Part shown: one piece after another, positions 27,419-36,872 of the stretch
How the letters are laid out: the number at the start of each line of letters is the position of its first letter
Numbering within the stretch: position 1 is the stretch's first letter
From: Balneolaceae bacterium
GTDB lineage: Bacteria; Bacteroidota; Rhodothermia; Balneolales; Balneolaceae
Reading direction: 5' to 3'
Assembly: GCA_034521495.1 (NCBI GenBank)
Contig: JAXHMK010000010.1
Coordinates: forward strand, 682,001 to 746,000
Length of the DNA stretch: 64,000 nucleotides
Notes under the pieces: model-generated
The model's database searches: none
Seen by the model: the letters and a program-made list of their open reading frames with translations, nothing else
Told to the model about the DNA's origin: nothing
Position numbers and translations under genes: made by a program

Positions 27419-28405
27419 ATGGCCAAAAAAAATCACTACTACTACGACTCGGAACGCTGCGAGTTTGTACCTATAGAATACAACCTGAAAAAAAAGCTCA
27501 TTCACTCTATCTCTTTTTGGCTAATTAATGGGATTGTTTTAGCCACATTTGGTATTGCATTACTTACCTATTTTGTGGGCACTCCGGCCGAAATTATGCT
27601 GAAAGATGAAAATCGAGCTCTTGTTGAGCAGTTAGAGAGAGCTGAATCTTCCATCACAGAGATTGAACAACAACTCAAGACAATTTCGGAACTCGATAAT
27701 GAAATGTACCGAACAATTTTAGGACTCGATCCTATAACTGAGGATCTCAGAATGGCGGGTACCGGTGGTTCTGATTCATATTCCGAATTTGACTATTACA
27801 GCGAAGATACGTCCGAGATATTGAGAAGTACGGCATCCAAATTAGACCGTTTGGAGCGAAGACTGGGGATACAAAAAGTATCTTTCACCGAGGTAAAAAA
27901 TTATTACAATACAAACCAAAAGCGTTTAAAAAGCATACCAGCTATCCGTCCGGTAAACGGAATTATTCTAAGTGGTTACGGAATGAGAATTCACCCGGTT
28001 CTGCGCTATAAACGGATGCACGAAGGTATTGATTTTCGGGCAGATGTTGCCACAGAAGTATATGCAACCGGTGATGGAGTGATTAAATTTGCGGACCGAA
28101 AAGGAACATTTGGAAACCTTATTGAGATTGATCACGGATTTGGCTTTGTCACCCGTTATGCTCATTTATCTAATTTTGTTAAAAACTTGCGGGCTGGTCA
28201 AAAAATAAAACGAGGAGATCTAATTGGGTATACAGGAAATTCGGGTCTGACTGAAGGGCCTCATCTTCATTATGAAGTGCTTGTTAATGATCGTCCGATT
28301 GATCCCCTAAACTATCTGATAGCTGATGTAACTCCGGAAGAATATTTACTCTTTAAACGTAATAAACCCACATCAGTAGACGAGCCTCTCTCTTACATTA
28401 ACTAA
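27419..28405 (+). CDS. M23 family metallopeptidase with coiled coil
   Basis: A 328-residue envelope protein: basic N-terminus, one membrane helix at ~33-53 (WLINGIVLATFGIALLTYF), a coiled coil at ~60-105 (EQLERAESSITEIEQQLK), then a LytM/M23 domain at ~185-300. The zinc-site residues are canonical, with His201 and Asp205 in HEGID and His282/His284 in HLHYE. It should cleave peptidoglycan cross-bridges in the periplasm, which contrasts with the HLC variant at 14483. It converges on the response regulator gene. Confidence 0.92.
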   Translation: MAKKNHYYYDSERCEFVPIEYNLKKKLIHSISFWLINGIVLATFGIALLTYFVGTPAEIMLKDENRALVEQLERAESSITEIEQQLKTISELDNEMYRTILGLDPITEDLRMAGTGGSDSYSEFDYYSEDTSEILRSTASKLDRLERRLGIQKVSFTEVKNYYNTNQKRLKSIPAIRPVNGIILSGYGMRIHPVLRYKRMHEGIDFRADVATEVYATGDGVIKFADRKGTFGNLIEIDHGFGFVTRYAHLSNFVKNLRAGQKIKRGDLIGYTGNSGLTEGPHLHYEVLVNDRPIDPLNYLIADVTPEEYLLFKRNKPTSVDEPLSYIN

Positions 28406-28451
28406 GATTCTTAAGAATTTATTGAATTTTTAAGATTGGTGAGGTACAGGG

Positions 28452-29171
28452 CTATGACTCATCTTCATCACTATCCGGCCCACATACTACTTTAAATCCT
28501 TTCTTTCGAACTGTTCGGATATATTCAAATTCTGAATGTTTCCTGATTTTCTTCCTCAGGTAACTGATGTAAACATTGATGTAATTGGTTTGCGTATTGA
28601 AATCAATTCCCCAAACATTTTCTGCCAACTCCTCTTGCGATATAGTCCGTCCACTATTACGAACAAGGTAAACCAGTAAATTGAACTCACTGTTGGTTAA
28701 ATCAACTTCGGCATCGTTAATTACCATCTTTCTTTCAATAAGATCAATTTCCATTTCGTAACAATTCAACTCTCTTTCATTGCCCTCTTGCGAGTTTGCA
28801 CGCCTGTGGATTGCTTCAATACGCGCTAAGAGCTCTTCAACACTAAATGGTTTTGTAAGGTAATCATCTGCACCAACATTCAATATTTTAACCTTCATAT
28901 TGGTTTCCTGCTCGGCAGACAGAACTAAAATTGGTGTAGTTATATCGTTTTCCCGCAGATCTACACAAACATCATAACCGGTACCATCCGGCAGGCGTAA
29001 GTCCAAAACAATCATGTCGAAATCGTTTTTATTGGCCTTTTCTACACCTTTTTTAACAGTATCTGCCTCAACTATATCTCCCCCATGATTTTCGAGAGCT
29101 TTTTTTACGAGTAGCCTGACAGTTGGATCATCTTCAATTACGAGAAATCTTAGCCCTTCTAATTTTTCCAT
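28452..29171 (-). CDS. OmpR-family response regulator (orphan)
   Basis: A 239-residue two-domain regulator. The receiver domain (~6-125) has the acidic pair Glu13-Asp14-Asp15, the phospho-acceptor Asp57 in VLDLRLPDG and the conserved lysine in YLTKPFS (~106). The C-terminal winged-helix DNA-binding domain (~140-230) shows LTNSEFNLLVYLVRN and NYINVYISYLRKKI. The acidic C-terminus ends DSDEDES. No histidine kinase gene is adjacent, so its signal and targets are unknown. Confidence 0.93.
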   Translation of the reverse strand: MEKLEGLRFLVIEDDPTVRLLVKKALENHGGDIVEADTVKKGVEKANKNDFDMIVLDLRLPDGTGYDVCVDLRENDITTPILVLSAEQETNMKVKILNVGADDYLTKPFSVEELLARIEAIHRRANSQEGNERELNCYEMEIDLIERKMVINDAEVDLTNSEFNLLVYLVRNSGRTISQEELAENVWGIDFNTQTNYINVYISYLRKKIRKHSEFEYIRTVRKKGFKVVCGPDSDEDES

Positions 29172-29209
29172 ATATACATCGGAATTTTAATCATTGATGA
29201 ACAGATTAG

Positions 29210-29941
29210 TTAATCTACATGATTGTATTTATGAATCAGCGATTTTTGCAGCCAATCACAAATCAAACTAATGAAATCATCATTAAAAATATGTTTTTGA
29301 TCAATCAGTTTAAAGTCTGCATGAATGCCATGATCAACCATTTTTTTAATTTCGCTTCTTTGCGGTTTATAGTCAACTAATTTATCACGTTTACCGTGAA
29401 GTGCAAGTATATTTAAATGCGAAATTAATTCCCAATCTTCATTTAAAATTTCTGTTTTTATTCTGGCACCTGCAACAATCAAATCATGTACAGATTTAGT
29501 TCTTGTCATTGCATAATATCCAGCCAGATATCCACCCATGGAATATCCAATTAAACAAAGGCGCTTATAATCAACTGAATTTTTCAATTCATCAATAACA
29601 TGATCAAGGAATCCTGAGGTTTTTTCCAGGGATGATAAAAACTGCTTTTGATCCCCATCGTAAAGATACCAGGATGCTCCCCAATCTTTTGCCTTCTTTG
29701 CACTTCGTTTCTCATACAATGGATATGGGCCTCGGATGAATAGATGATACGCTTCAAATTTGCGAACAATTTGGGAACACCTACTCCTGAAACCCTCAAT
29801 ATTATCATTAAATCCGTGCAGATAAACAATCAGAGGTTTTGCTGTATTCTTTTGTCCCGTTTCAATTAATTTATATGGAACGTCAATACAAAATGGAGTA
29901 TTCCCTGAGATAAGAAATTCATCTTTTTTGTTAATATTCAT
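29210..29941 (-). CDS. Alpha/beta hydrolase (esterase-like)
   Basis: A 243-residue alpha/beta hydrolase. The oxyanion strand YLHGFNDNIEGF (~40-51), the nucleophile elbow GYSMGGY (~131-137) and late acidic/His residues LHGKRDKLVDY (~191) and KHIFNDD (~224) make a plausible Ser-Asp-His triad. It resembles the phospholipase/carboxylesterase and dienelactone-hydrolase-like groups. No signal peptide is seen, so it is cytoplasmic. The substrate is unknown. It lies 38 bases upstream of the response regulator on the same strand. Confidence 0.8.
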   Translation of the reverse strand: MNINKKDEFLISGNTPFCIDVPYKLIETGQKNTAKPLIVYLHGFNDNIEGFRSRCSQIVRKFEAYHLFIRGPYPLYEKRSAKKAKDWGASWYLYDGDQKQFLSSLEKTSGFLDHVIDELKNSVDYKRLCLIGYSMGGYLAGYYAMTRTKSVHDLIVAGARIKTEILNEDWELISHLNILALHGKRDKLVDYKPQRSEIKKMVDHGIHADFKLIDQKHIFNDDFISLICDWLQKSLIHKYNHVD

Positions 29942-30040
29942 CCTCAGAAAAGTTATTTTGAAGAAAGCAGAATATCATCGATAATATAACTCATTTAACA
30001 GCCTAACCTACACTATATAAAACCTATTTCCCAAAGAAAT

Positions 30041-31021
30041 ATGAACACAATAAGAAATGATTGGTCACTGTCCGAAATTGAAGAGATCTACCACTCCCCA
30101 CTTTTAGAACTTATTTACAGATCTGCAACTGTTCACCGGGAATACCACGAAACCGGAGAAGTTCAGGTGTGTACTCTTTTGTCGATAAAAACCGGCGGAT
30201 GCCCTGAAGATTGTGCCTACTGTCCTCAATCAGCCCGCTACCAAACAGAAGTGGATGCTGAAAAAATGCTTGATTCAGAAGTGATTCTATCTGCAGCTCA
30301 AAAAGCCAAGGATGCCGGAAGCACACGATTTTGTATGGGAGCTGCATGGCGCAATGCACGTAAAAATAAAGATTTTGATCGAGTAATTGAGATGGTCAGA
30401 GAAATTACTGATATGGATATGGAGGTTTGCTGTACACTTGGTATGCTAACCGATGATCAAGCCTCAAAGCTGAAAGATGCCGGCCTGTATGCATACAATC
30501 ATAACCTGGATAGCAGCGAAGAGTTTTATAATCGAATTATTTCTACCCGAACTTATCAGGATCGACTTGACACGCTCCAAAAAGTTCGTGACAATAATAT
30601 TTCCGTGTGTTGTGGGGGTATCATTGGTATGGGAGAAACCCATCGGGATCGAATTGAGTTAATACACAACCTGTCTACTATGCCCATACATCCGGAATCT
30701 GTTCCAATTAATGCTTTGATTGCTGTAGAAGGAACTCCGATGGAAGATCAACCGAAAGTACCTTGGCATGAGATGGCACGTATGATTGCCACAGCTCGAA
30801 TTACTATGCCAAAATCTATGGTTCGTCTTTCAGCAGGGCGAGTAAATATGAGCATGGAGGAGCAAGCACACTGCTTCATGGCCGGGGCCAATTCCATATT
30901 TACAGGCGAGAAACTTCTTACCACTTGCAATAATGACCTGAGTGAAGATCAAGTGATGTTTGAAACTCTTGGCCTGACTCCTCGAGAAGCTTTTAAAGAT
31001 GAAAAAGTACCGGTAGCTTAG
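30041..31021 (+). CDS. bioB: Biotin synthase
   Basis: A 326-residue radical SAM enzyme that inserts sulfur into dethiobiotin. The SAM cluster motif CPEDCAYCPQ (Cys at ~53, 57 and 60) is followed by FCMGAAWRNARKN, YAYNHNLDSSEEFYNRII (the His/Asn/Asp substrate block), GGIIGMGE and RLSAGRVNM (the Arg ligand of the second cluster). Length is normal. No other bio genes are adjacent, so the pathway is scattered or depends on imported precursor. No SD sequence precedes the ATG. Confidence 0.97.
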   Translation: MNTIRNDWSLSEIEEIYHSPLLELIYRSATVHREYHETGEVQVCTLLSIKTGGCPEDCAYCPQSARYQTEVDAEKMLDSEVILSAAQKAKDAGSTRFCMGAAWRNARKNKDFDRVIEMVREITDMDMEVCCTLGMLTDDQASKLKDAGLYAYNHNLDSSEEFYNRIISTRTYQDRLDTLQKVRDNNISVCCGGIIGMGETHRDRIELIHNLSTMPIHPESVPINALIAVEGTPMEDQPKVPWHEMARMIATARITMPKSMVRLSAGRVNMSMEEQAHCFMAGANSIFTGEKLLTTCNNDLSEDQVMFETLGLTPREAFKDEKVPVA

Positions 31022-31080
31022 ACCGAATTAAGCAAGAATAGATAAATATATCACTTCAGGTAATTGGTGGGTGAACCGGA

Positions 31081-31815
31081 TTAGTAATTAACATTTGTTA
31101 AAGTAAGGCCTTTTGCCGGTGCAGTATGGCCTTTTCGGTTTACCTCCTTTGCGGATAGAAGATTGCCGAATTGTTCCTTCGAAATTGTTCCAACTGAAGC
31201 TTGAATCATTGCGCCGACTAAGCGACGTACAAGATGTCGCAAAAAACGATTCGCTTCAATTTCATAGGTCAGTTTGTAATCTTCCTTTTTCCAAATGCTT
31301 TTGTTGATGGTACAGATTGTGGTCATCTCAGATTCATCGGGCGGAATACAAAAATTGATAAAATCGTGTTCTCCCAGAATCACTTCTGCACATTCAAATA
31401 GTAATTCAAGCGAAATAGGCTTGAATACGTACCATGAAAAATTTCTCAATAACGGAGAGGGCCTTTCCAAAACCAGGTATTCATACTGTCGGGTTTTCGC
31501 ATAAAAGCGTGCATGAAAATTGTCATTAACCTTTTCTGCTTTAATAAGAGCTACATCTTTTGGCAGAAGCCCACTTAAAGCTCTGTGAAGGCGAGATATG
31601 CTGTATGATGCTGGTAAATCAGCATGTGCAACCTGAGCCCTTGCGTGTACACCTGAGTCCGTTCTGCCTTGCCCTTTGATAACAATTTCCTCTTGGTAAA
31701 AAATTGTCAAAGCTTTTTCTATAACTTCCTGAACTGTTCGTCCTTCGGGTTGCTTTTGCCAGCCATTAAAATTCGTACCATCGTATTCAAATGTTAATTT
31801 ATAACGGTTGGCCAT
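31081..31815 (-). CDS. truA: tRNA pseudouridine(38-40) synthase TruA
   Basis: A 244-residue pseudouridine synthase that modifies U38-40 in the tRNA anticodon arm. The catalytic aspartate is Asp53 in GQGRTDSGVHARAQ. The family start YKLTFEYDGTNFNGWQKQPE and the C-terminal NRFLRHLVRRLVGAMI block (~184-199) are present. Length matches the short form of the family. It is followed upstream by the DUF5683-like gene on the same strand with a 16-base gap. Confidence 0.96.
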   Translation of the reverse strand: MANRYKLTFEYDGTNFNGWQKQPEGRTVQEVIEKALTIFYQEEIVIKGQGRTDSGVHARAQVAHADLPASYSISRLHRALSGLLPKDVALIKAEKVNDNFHARFYAKTRQYEYLVLERPSPLLRNFSWYVFKPISLELLFECAEVILGEHDFINFCIPPDESEMTTICTINKSIWKKEDYKLTYEIEANRFLRHLVRRLVGAMIQASVGTISKEQFGNLLSAKEVNRKGHTAPAKGLTLTNVNY

Positions 31816-31831
31816 CTGTACTAATCAGTAA

Positions 31832-32482
31832 TTAAAAGTTCAGGGTTAACCTGGCAGTAACTCCTACCTTTTTTTCATCTATCATTACAGGCATAAGTGT
31901 CATTTCAGGAACATTTAGTTGTGTCTTGGCACGATTGTATGCACTTAATGCACTTATAACTCTATTCACGACCATCAATCCTAAAATTGCCGGTAACTGA
32001 TTTTCAACACGGTCTACATCTGAACGGAGATCATTATATTTATTACGGTCTTCTGTGGTTTTCCAATTCCACCTGTTTTCTGTTTGATCCTCATAAAGCC
32101 TGTTCCAGTTTCTGCTTCGCAATTGATACTCATTGTATTCCCTGAGTGTATTAAAATCACCCATTGCTAATTGAAAGGAACGGCTGCGATCTGAAATCGA
32201 AACACCTGCTTTTAATAATGCCAATGTTTCATATTGATTTTCAAGATTTTTAGCCCGGGTTGAGAACCCAAAATAAGAGGCAATCAGAGCTATTTCAGCA
32301 CCGAGGTGAACCTGTCCTCTCCTCCATTTTTCCTGATTTACATAGTAATGTCCCCAACCGGGTACAACCAAAGAGCGAATAAAAGCACCCTCCCGGCTTT
32401 TCCCATCCTGTGCCACGGATACGGTAATCTGCAGGAACATCAACATAAAAAGAATCAGGCAGCCAATGATCTGTTTATACAT
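31832..32482 (-). CDS. DUF5683-like exported protein
   Basis: About 216 residues from the ATG at 32482, chosen because it begins a clean signal peptide (IIGCLILFMLMFLQITVSVA); an upstream TTG would bury it. The conserved block FIRSLVVPGWGHYYVNQEKW (~35-54) resembles DUF5683/TM2-like proteins of Bacteroidota, where a PGWG-type turn precedes a helix. A long polar helix (~75-150) and a beta end (VGVTARLTLNF) follow. The alternating end suggests outer-membrane association, but this is speculative. Function is unknown. Confidence 0.65.
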   Translation of the reverse strand: MYKQIIGCLILFMLMFLQITVSVAQDGKSREGAFIRSLVVPGWGHYYVNQEKWRRGQVHLGAEIALIASYFGFSTRAKNLENQYETLALLKAGVSISDRSRSFQLAMGDFNTLREYNEYQLRSRNWNRLYEDQTENRWNWKTTEDRNKYNDLRSDVDRVENQLPAILGLMVVNRVISALSAYNRAKTQLNVPEMTLMPVMIDEKKVGVTARLTLNF

Positions 32483-32510
32483 AACATTCAGATTTGAGTA
32501 GCAATAGCCT

Positions 32511-32549
32511 AAAATAAAAAAAAGCGACTCCAAATATTGAAGTCGCTTT
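32511..32549 (-). terminator. Rho-independent terminator after pnp
   Basis: On the minus strand AAAGCGACT pairs with AGTCGCTTT around an ~11-base loop and continues into a long T run (32513-32520 on the plus strand is A-rich). It lies just past the pnp stop at 32576. Confidence 0.9.
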
Positions 32550-32575
32550 GAAATAAGTACTAAATGGCTGATTTA

Positions 32576-34690
32576 TTATTCGCCATCTTTTGGAAGCAGT
32601 GCTTTCCTTGAAAGTCGAAGTTTACCGCCATGCTCAACTTTCAGAAGTTTTACTTTAACGGTATCCCCTACTGAAAGAATATCTTCAACTTTGTTCACAT
32701 GGCTGTGGTTCAACTCAGAAATATGAAGCAATCCTTCTTTTCCGGGTACTATTTCAACAAATGCCCCGTACTCTTTAATCGCTTTCACTGTTCCTTCATA
32801 AGTTGCTCCTTCATCAAGCTCACCAGCAATTGCCTGGACTCGTTTCTTGGCATTTTCAGCTTTTTCCAGGCTGTCGGCAGATATTGTAATCTGTCCTTTG
32901 CCCTCTTCGTCTTCTTCGATCCAGATCTCTGTATCTGTTTCTTTCTGAAGGGTTTGAATCACTTTACCACCAGGTCCAATCACCGCACCGATACTGTCGC
33001 CGTCAATTGTCATGTTGATAAATTGGGGTGCATAGTCAGAGATAGATTCTCGACCTGTGGAAATTGTTTCAGCCATTTTTTCGAGGATATGCAATCTGCC
33101 AGTTCTGGCTTGCTCAAGTGCTTCTTCGAGAATTTCAAAGCTGATACCCTGAACTTTCATATCCATCTGGGTAGCGGTAATACCGTCAGCTGTTCCGGCT
33201 GTTTTGAAGTCCATGTCTCCCATGAAATCTTCTTCGCCGCGAATATCAGAAAGTACTACGCTGTTGTCATCTCCAACAATCATACCCATTGCAATTCCAG
33301 CAACCGGTTTTGGTAAGGGAACTCCCGCATCCATCAAAGCCATGGAACCACCACAAACAGATGCCATAGAGGATGAACCGTTAGATTCTAAAATGTCTGA
33401 ACGAACCCGAATTACATATCCGAAGTCTTCAAATTTCGGAAGCACCATCTTCAATGCACGTTCTGCAAGATGACCATGACCAATTTCTCTTCGGCCGGGT
33501 CCTCTCATAAAACCTGATTCCCCAACACAAAATGGCGGGAAGTTATAGTGAAGATAAAAGGTCTTGTCTTTCTCAAAGTAAAGCGTATCGACCGATTGAG
33601 CATCTTGTTTGGTACCAAGAGTAACTGAAACCAGTGATTGTGTTTCTCCACGTGTAAAGACAGCTGATCCATGAGCACGAGGCAGATATCCCACTTGAGT
33701 CCAGATATCACGAATATCTTCAGGTGATCTTCCATCAATACGTCGTTTTTTCTCCAGGATCATATTACGGAGTTCCCGCTTCTCTATTTTGCTGAGAAGA
33801 TCTGAGATTTCATCCCCCGCTTCCTCATACTCTTCAGTTGCCGTCAACTCCTCAATAACTGCATCTTTAACCTCTTTAAGACGACCGTTGTACTCCTCCT
33901 TGCCAAGGCCAATATTAACGATCTCGTTAATTTTATCAGCAGCCAATTCTTCAACTTTAGTTTTCAGGCTCTCATCAGCAACCGGAGCCTCAAACTCTCG
34001 TTTTTCCACTCCAAACTCATTTCGGAGTTCTTCCTGGAATTCACATAGCTTGGCAATTGCCTTATGCCCTTCTTTTACGGCAGCCAGCATCTCACCTTCA
34101 CTAACTTCTTCCATCTCTCCTTCAATCATAATCACGCTTTCGGCTGTACCGGCAACAATCAGATCCATCTCGCTCTCTTTCAGCTCATCGATGGTTGGAT
34201 TGATAATAAATTCACCATCAATTCGGCCAACTTTCACTTGTGCCATTGGTCCGGCATAAGGAATATCTGAAATATGAATTGCAGCAGACGCACCCAGTGC
34301 TCCCAGTACATCGGCTTCGTTTTGTCCGTCAGATGAAAATACCTGACAAATTACCTGGGTATCGTTGTAGTATCCGTCTGGAAACAGAGGTCGTAAACTC
34401 CTGTCAATCAAACGGCTGGCAAGTGTCTCTCCTTCTGATGGACGACCTTCCCGCTTAATAAATCCACCCGGAAATTTTCCGCCGGCTGAAAAGCTTTCTC
34501 GTAAGTCTACAACCAATGGAAACCAGTCTTGTCCGGGTTTTGGTTCTTTTGCACTTACAACTGTACACAACACCATCGTATCGCCCATGCGAACCATTAC
34601 AGCTCCATCAGCTAACTTTGCAAGTCTTCCCGTTTCAACAGATAGTGTTTTTCCGGGTGCAAACTCAACACTTTTAAAATCTTCTTTCAT
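32576..34690 (-). CDS. pnp: Polyribonucleotide nucleotidyltransferase (PNPase)
   Basis: A 704-residue 3'-5' phosphorolytic exoribonuclease of the degradosome type. Order: RNase PH domain 1 with VRMGDTMVLCTVVSAKEPKP, the alpha-helical linker, RNase PH domain 2 with FTRGETQSLVSVTLGTKQ and DMDFKTAGTADGITATQMD (catalytic Asp residues), the KH domain (IGPGGKVIQTLQKETDT, ~560) and the S1 domain (GTVKAIKEYGAFVEIVPGKE, ~628). Length is standard. It follows rpsO, the widely conserved rpsO-pnp order, but has its own leader after the rpsO terminator. Confidence 0.98.
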   Translation of the reverse strand: MKEDFKSVEFAPGKTLSVETGRLAKLADGAVMVRMGDTMVLCTVVSAKEPKPGQDWFPLVVDLRESFSAGGKFPGGFIKREGRPSEGETLASRLIDRSLRPLFPDGYYNDTQVICQVFSSDGQNEADVLGALGASAAIHISDIPYAGPMAQVKVGRIDGEFIINPTIDELKESEMDLIVAGTAESVIMIEGEMEEVSEGEMLAAVKEGHKAIAKLCEFQEELRNEFGVEKREFEAPVADESLKTKVEELAADKINEIVNIGLGKEEYNGRLKEVKDAVIEELTATEEYEEAGDEISDLLSKIEKRELRNMILEKKRRIDGRSPEDIRDIWTQVGYLPRAHGSAVFTRGETQSLVSVTLGTKQDAQSVDTLYFEKDKTFYLHYNFPPFCVGESGFMRGPGRREIGHGHLAERALKMVLPKFEDFGYVIRVRSDILESNGSSSMASVCGGSMALMDAGVPLPKPVAGIAMGMIVGDDNSVVLSDIRGEEDFMGDMDFKTAGTADGITATQMDMKVQGISFEILEEALEQARTGRLHILEKMAETISTGRESISDYAPQFINMTIDGDSIGAVIGPGGKVIQTLQKETDTEIWIEEDEEGKGQITISADSLEKAENAKKRVQAIAGELDEGATYEGTVKAIKEYGAFVEIVPGKEGLLHISELNHSHVNKVEDILSVGDTVKVKLLKVEHGGKLRLSRKALLPKDGE

Positions 34691-34790
34691 AAATCTATTT
34701 TTTCTTTCGTCTTAATTTTCAAATGTAATATCCTTTTTTAAAGCAAATCAAACAAATACCGAGTGGTAAGCTGGTGATATTTGAGGATAT

Positions 34791-34820
34791 AAAAAAAGGC
34801 ACGTTAATAAAACGTGCCTT
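34791..34820 (-). terminator. Terminator between rpsO and pnp
   Basis: On the minus strand a perfect 10-bp stem AAGGCACGTT/AACGTGCCTT with a 5-base loop is followed by a T run. It lies 12 bases past the rpsO stop and separates rpsO from pnp, so pnp expression needs read-through, processing or its own promoter. Confidence 0.92.
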
Positions 34821-34831
34821 ATTGGAGATGC

Positions 34832-35101
34832 TTATTTTCTAATACCAAGTTCCTTAATCAATTCCCGGTATTTAACGATATCAGTATCTTTCAGGTAATT
34901 GAGAAGACGTCTTCTTTTACCAACCATTTTTAGCAGGCCGCGTCGTGATGAGTGATCTAATTTATTTTCACTCAAGTGCTCCGTTAAATCGTTAATTCGA
35001 GCAGTAAAAATTGCAATCTGTGCTTCAGTTGATCCCGAATTTTCTGCGGAACCACCAAAATTATCAATAATTTCTTGTTTCTTTTCTTTTGTAATACTCA
35101 T
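34832..35101 (-). CDS. rpsO: 30S ribosomal protein S15
   Basis: An 89-residue ribosomal protein that binds 16S rRNA in the central domain and nucleates platform assembly. The family sequence is clear: [20 protein letters not shown] (~15-34), [20 protein letters not shown] and the basic C-terminus with [16 protein letters not shown]. Full length. It sits between ribF and pnp and has its own terminator. Confidence 0.98.
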   Translation of the reverse strand: MSITKEKKQEIIDNFGGSAENSGSTEAQIAIFTARINDLTEHLSENKLDHSSRRGLLKMVGKRRRLLNYLKDTDIVKYRELIKELGIRK

Positions 35102-35151
35102 TTCAGGTTTATAAAATTTTACTTGGTCTAATATAGCTTTTTAAAATAAAG

Positions 35152-36118
35152 TTATTTCAAGTGTTTTGCAATATTCGGAGAGCTATTTTCTAAAACAGAA
35201 AGTACAGCCTGTTTATCCTTTTCAAGTTGATTTATTAAATCCTTTACTCCCTCAAACTGTTGTTCATCCCGGATGCGTTGTACAAACTGTAACTGTATCT
35301 CTTTACCATAAATCTCTTTGTCAAAATCAAGAATATGTACTTCAAGTGTTATGGTGTCATCCTCAAATGTTGGACGCTGCCCAATATTCATCATTCCCTT
35401 ATAGAAATGAGTCTTCATATCGTACCCAAACAGCATATACACCCTTTTTTGGAATAACTTTTTTGTCGTTTTGAGGTTTTATATTCGCCGTAGGAAATCC
35501 AATTTTTTTACCGCGTTTATCACCATGAACTACTGTACCATTAAGAATATAATATTTATCCAAAAGTGAAGCTGCCAATTCCATATCACCCTTTTCATGA
35601 ATGGCATTTCGTATGGCTGTACTGCTAACTGTTCTATCACCAACTTCCTGCTTAGACACTATATGAGTTTTAAACCCTAACTCTTGTCCCAATTCCTGAA
35701 CTGTATTAATCGTACCTTCTCGATTTCGGCCAAACTGATGATCGTATCCAATTACAAAATCAGATACACCAATTTTCTCCCAAATGATCTCTCTTACAAA
35801 TTCTTCAGATGTCAATAGCGAGAAATCACGGTCAAATGGAATAACGACCATCTCATCAACTCCCAAATCAGCCAGTAATTCACTGCGTTCATCAAGAGAG
35901 CTCAACAACTTTATACCGGCCTGGCCCGGGTTGATTATATCTCTTGGATGAGGATCAAACGTAACGATTACACTTCTTGCATCCTCTTCCTTTTCAGCCA
36001 GATCTATCACGCGGTTCACAAGTACTTTATGGCCTGCATGTACGCCATCGAATGTGCCCACAGTCAACACCGTTTTTGGATCTCTTTGAACATCATTAAG
36101 AAATACAATTTTAGCCAT
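35152..36118 (-). pseudogene. ribF: RibF bifunctional riboflavin kinase/FAD synthetase, frameshifted
   Basis: Two overlapping frames together make one RibF of ~321 residues. The first (36118 to 35399) carries the FAD synthetase domain, with VGTFDGVHAGHKVLV (~20), FDPHPRDI and YDHQFGRNREGT, plus the start of the flavokinase domain GKKIGFPTANIKPQ, and stops early. The second (to 35152) continues exactly where homology breaks, with THFYKGMMNIGQRPTF and the catalytic-type EVHILDFDKEIYGKEI. Removing one base at or near 35416 restores the frame with normal spacing between GVYAV and GMMNIG. RibF makes FMN and FAD and is usually essential, so a sequencing or assembly error is as likely as a true mutation. 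Confidence 0.85.
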
Positions 36119-36122
36119 TTTT

Positions 36123-36857
36123 CTATTCTATGCGTTCATCAAATTGTTTAGGAGTGAGTGCACTGTCAACTGAAAATTCTCCGATATCAATTCTTCTGAG
36201 CCGTTTAATATGTGCGCGGCTGTTCAGTGCGATTCCCAGATCATGTGCAAAAGATCGAATATATGTGCCTTTACCACAATGAATGCAAACCGAAATTTCG
36301 GGGAGGGAAACCTCTTCTATTTCTACGGAATGAATCGATATCTGACGTGGTGGTAATTCAACCTCCTCCCCTTTTCGCGCTTTTTTGTAGAGTCGCTGCC
36401 CCTTCACGCGTATAGCTGAGTATGCCGGAGGAAATTGAGTAATGGTACCTGTAAATTGTTCTTTAATTGCTTTTTTTATCGCTTCTACTGTAATATGGCG
36501 CCATTCAGCATGCTCATCGGGTTCGGTTTCTGAATCGTAACTCGGAGTTGATGCTCCAAATTGAATCGTAGTACGATATGTTTTTGGGAGAGCTTGAATT
36601 TGAGATATGGTTCGCGTGGCTTTACCGGTACATAAAATCAGGAGTCCGGTAGCTAAAGGATCGAGGGTTCCGGCATGGCCTACTTTTTTAACCGGTAATC
36701 TGTTTCGAACATATTTAACAACATCAAAACTGGACCATTCAAGAGGTTTATCCAAAAGAATTGCAGCACCGCTTTTAAAAATATCTTTATTAGAAATGGA
36801 ACTGCTTTCTTTATCGATCACTGGCAAATCAGAAAGCGGAATAATGTTTTTTGCCAT
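36123..36857 (-). CDS. truB: tRNA pseudouridine(55) synthase TruB
   Basis: A 244-residue enzyme making pseudouridine 55 in the T-arm of tRNAs. The catalytic Asp66 is in KVGHAGTLDPLATGLLI; the KxxYRTTIQFG block (~96) and QFPPAYSAIRVKGQRLYKKA follow. It is short at the C-terminus and lacks a full PUA domain, which is common in Bacteroidota. It lies in the conserved infB-rbfA-truB-ribF order with tight spacing. Confidence 0.97.
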   Translation of the reverse strand: MAKNIIPLSDLPVIDKESSSISNKDIFKSGAAILLDKPLEWSSFDVVKYVRNRLPVKKVGHAGTLDPLATGLLILCTGKATRTISQIQALPKTYRTTIQFGASTPSYDSETEPDEHAEWRHITVEAIKKAIKEQFTGTITQFPPAYSAIRVKGQRLYKKARKGEEVELPPRQISIHSVEIEEVSLPEISVCIHCGKGTYIRSFAHDLGIALNSRAHIKRLRRIDIGEFSVDSALTPKQFDERIE

Positions 36858-36872
36858 GGACTGATTAGAGAA

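Noticed and set aside
32699-33316. 205-codon frame on the plus strand
   Set aside because: Antisense to pnp, which is fully conserved in its own frame.
35444-35450. A AAA AAG slippery heptamer in ribF as a programmed -1 frameshift signal
   Set aside because: A -1 shift here reaches a stop after about nine codons; the conserved downstream frame is +1 (or -2) relative to the upstream one. The heptamer simply encodes the conserved Lys-Lys.
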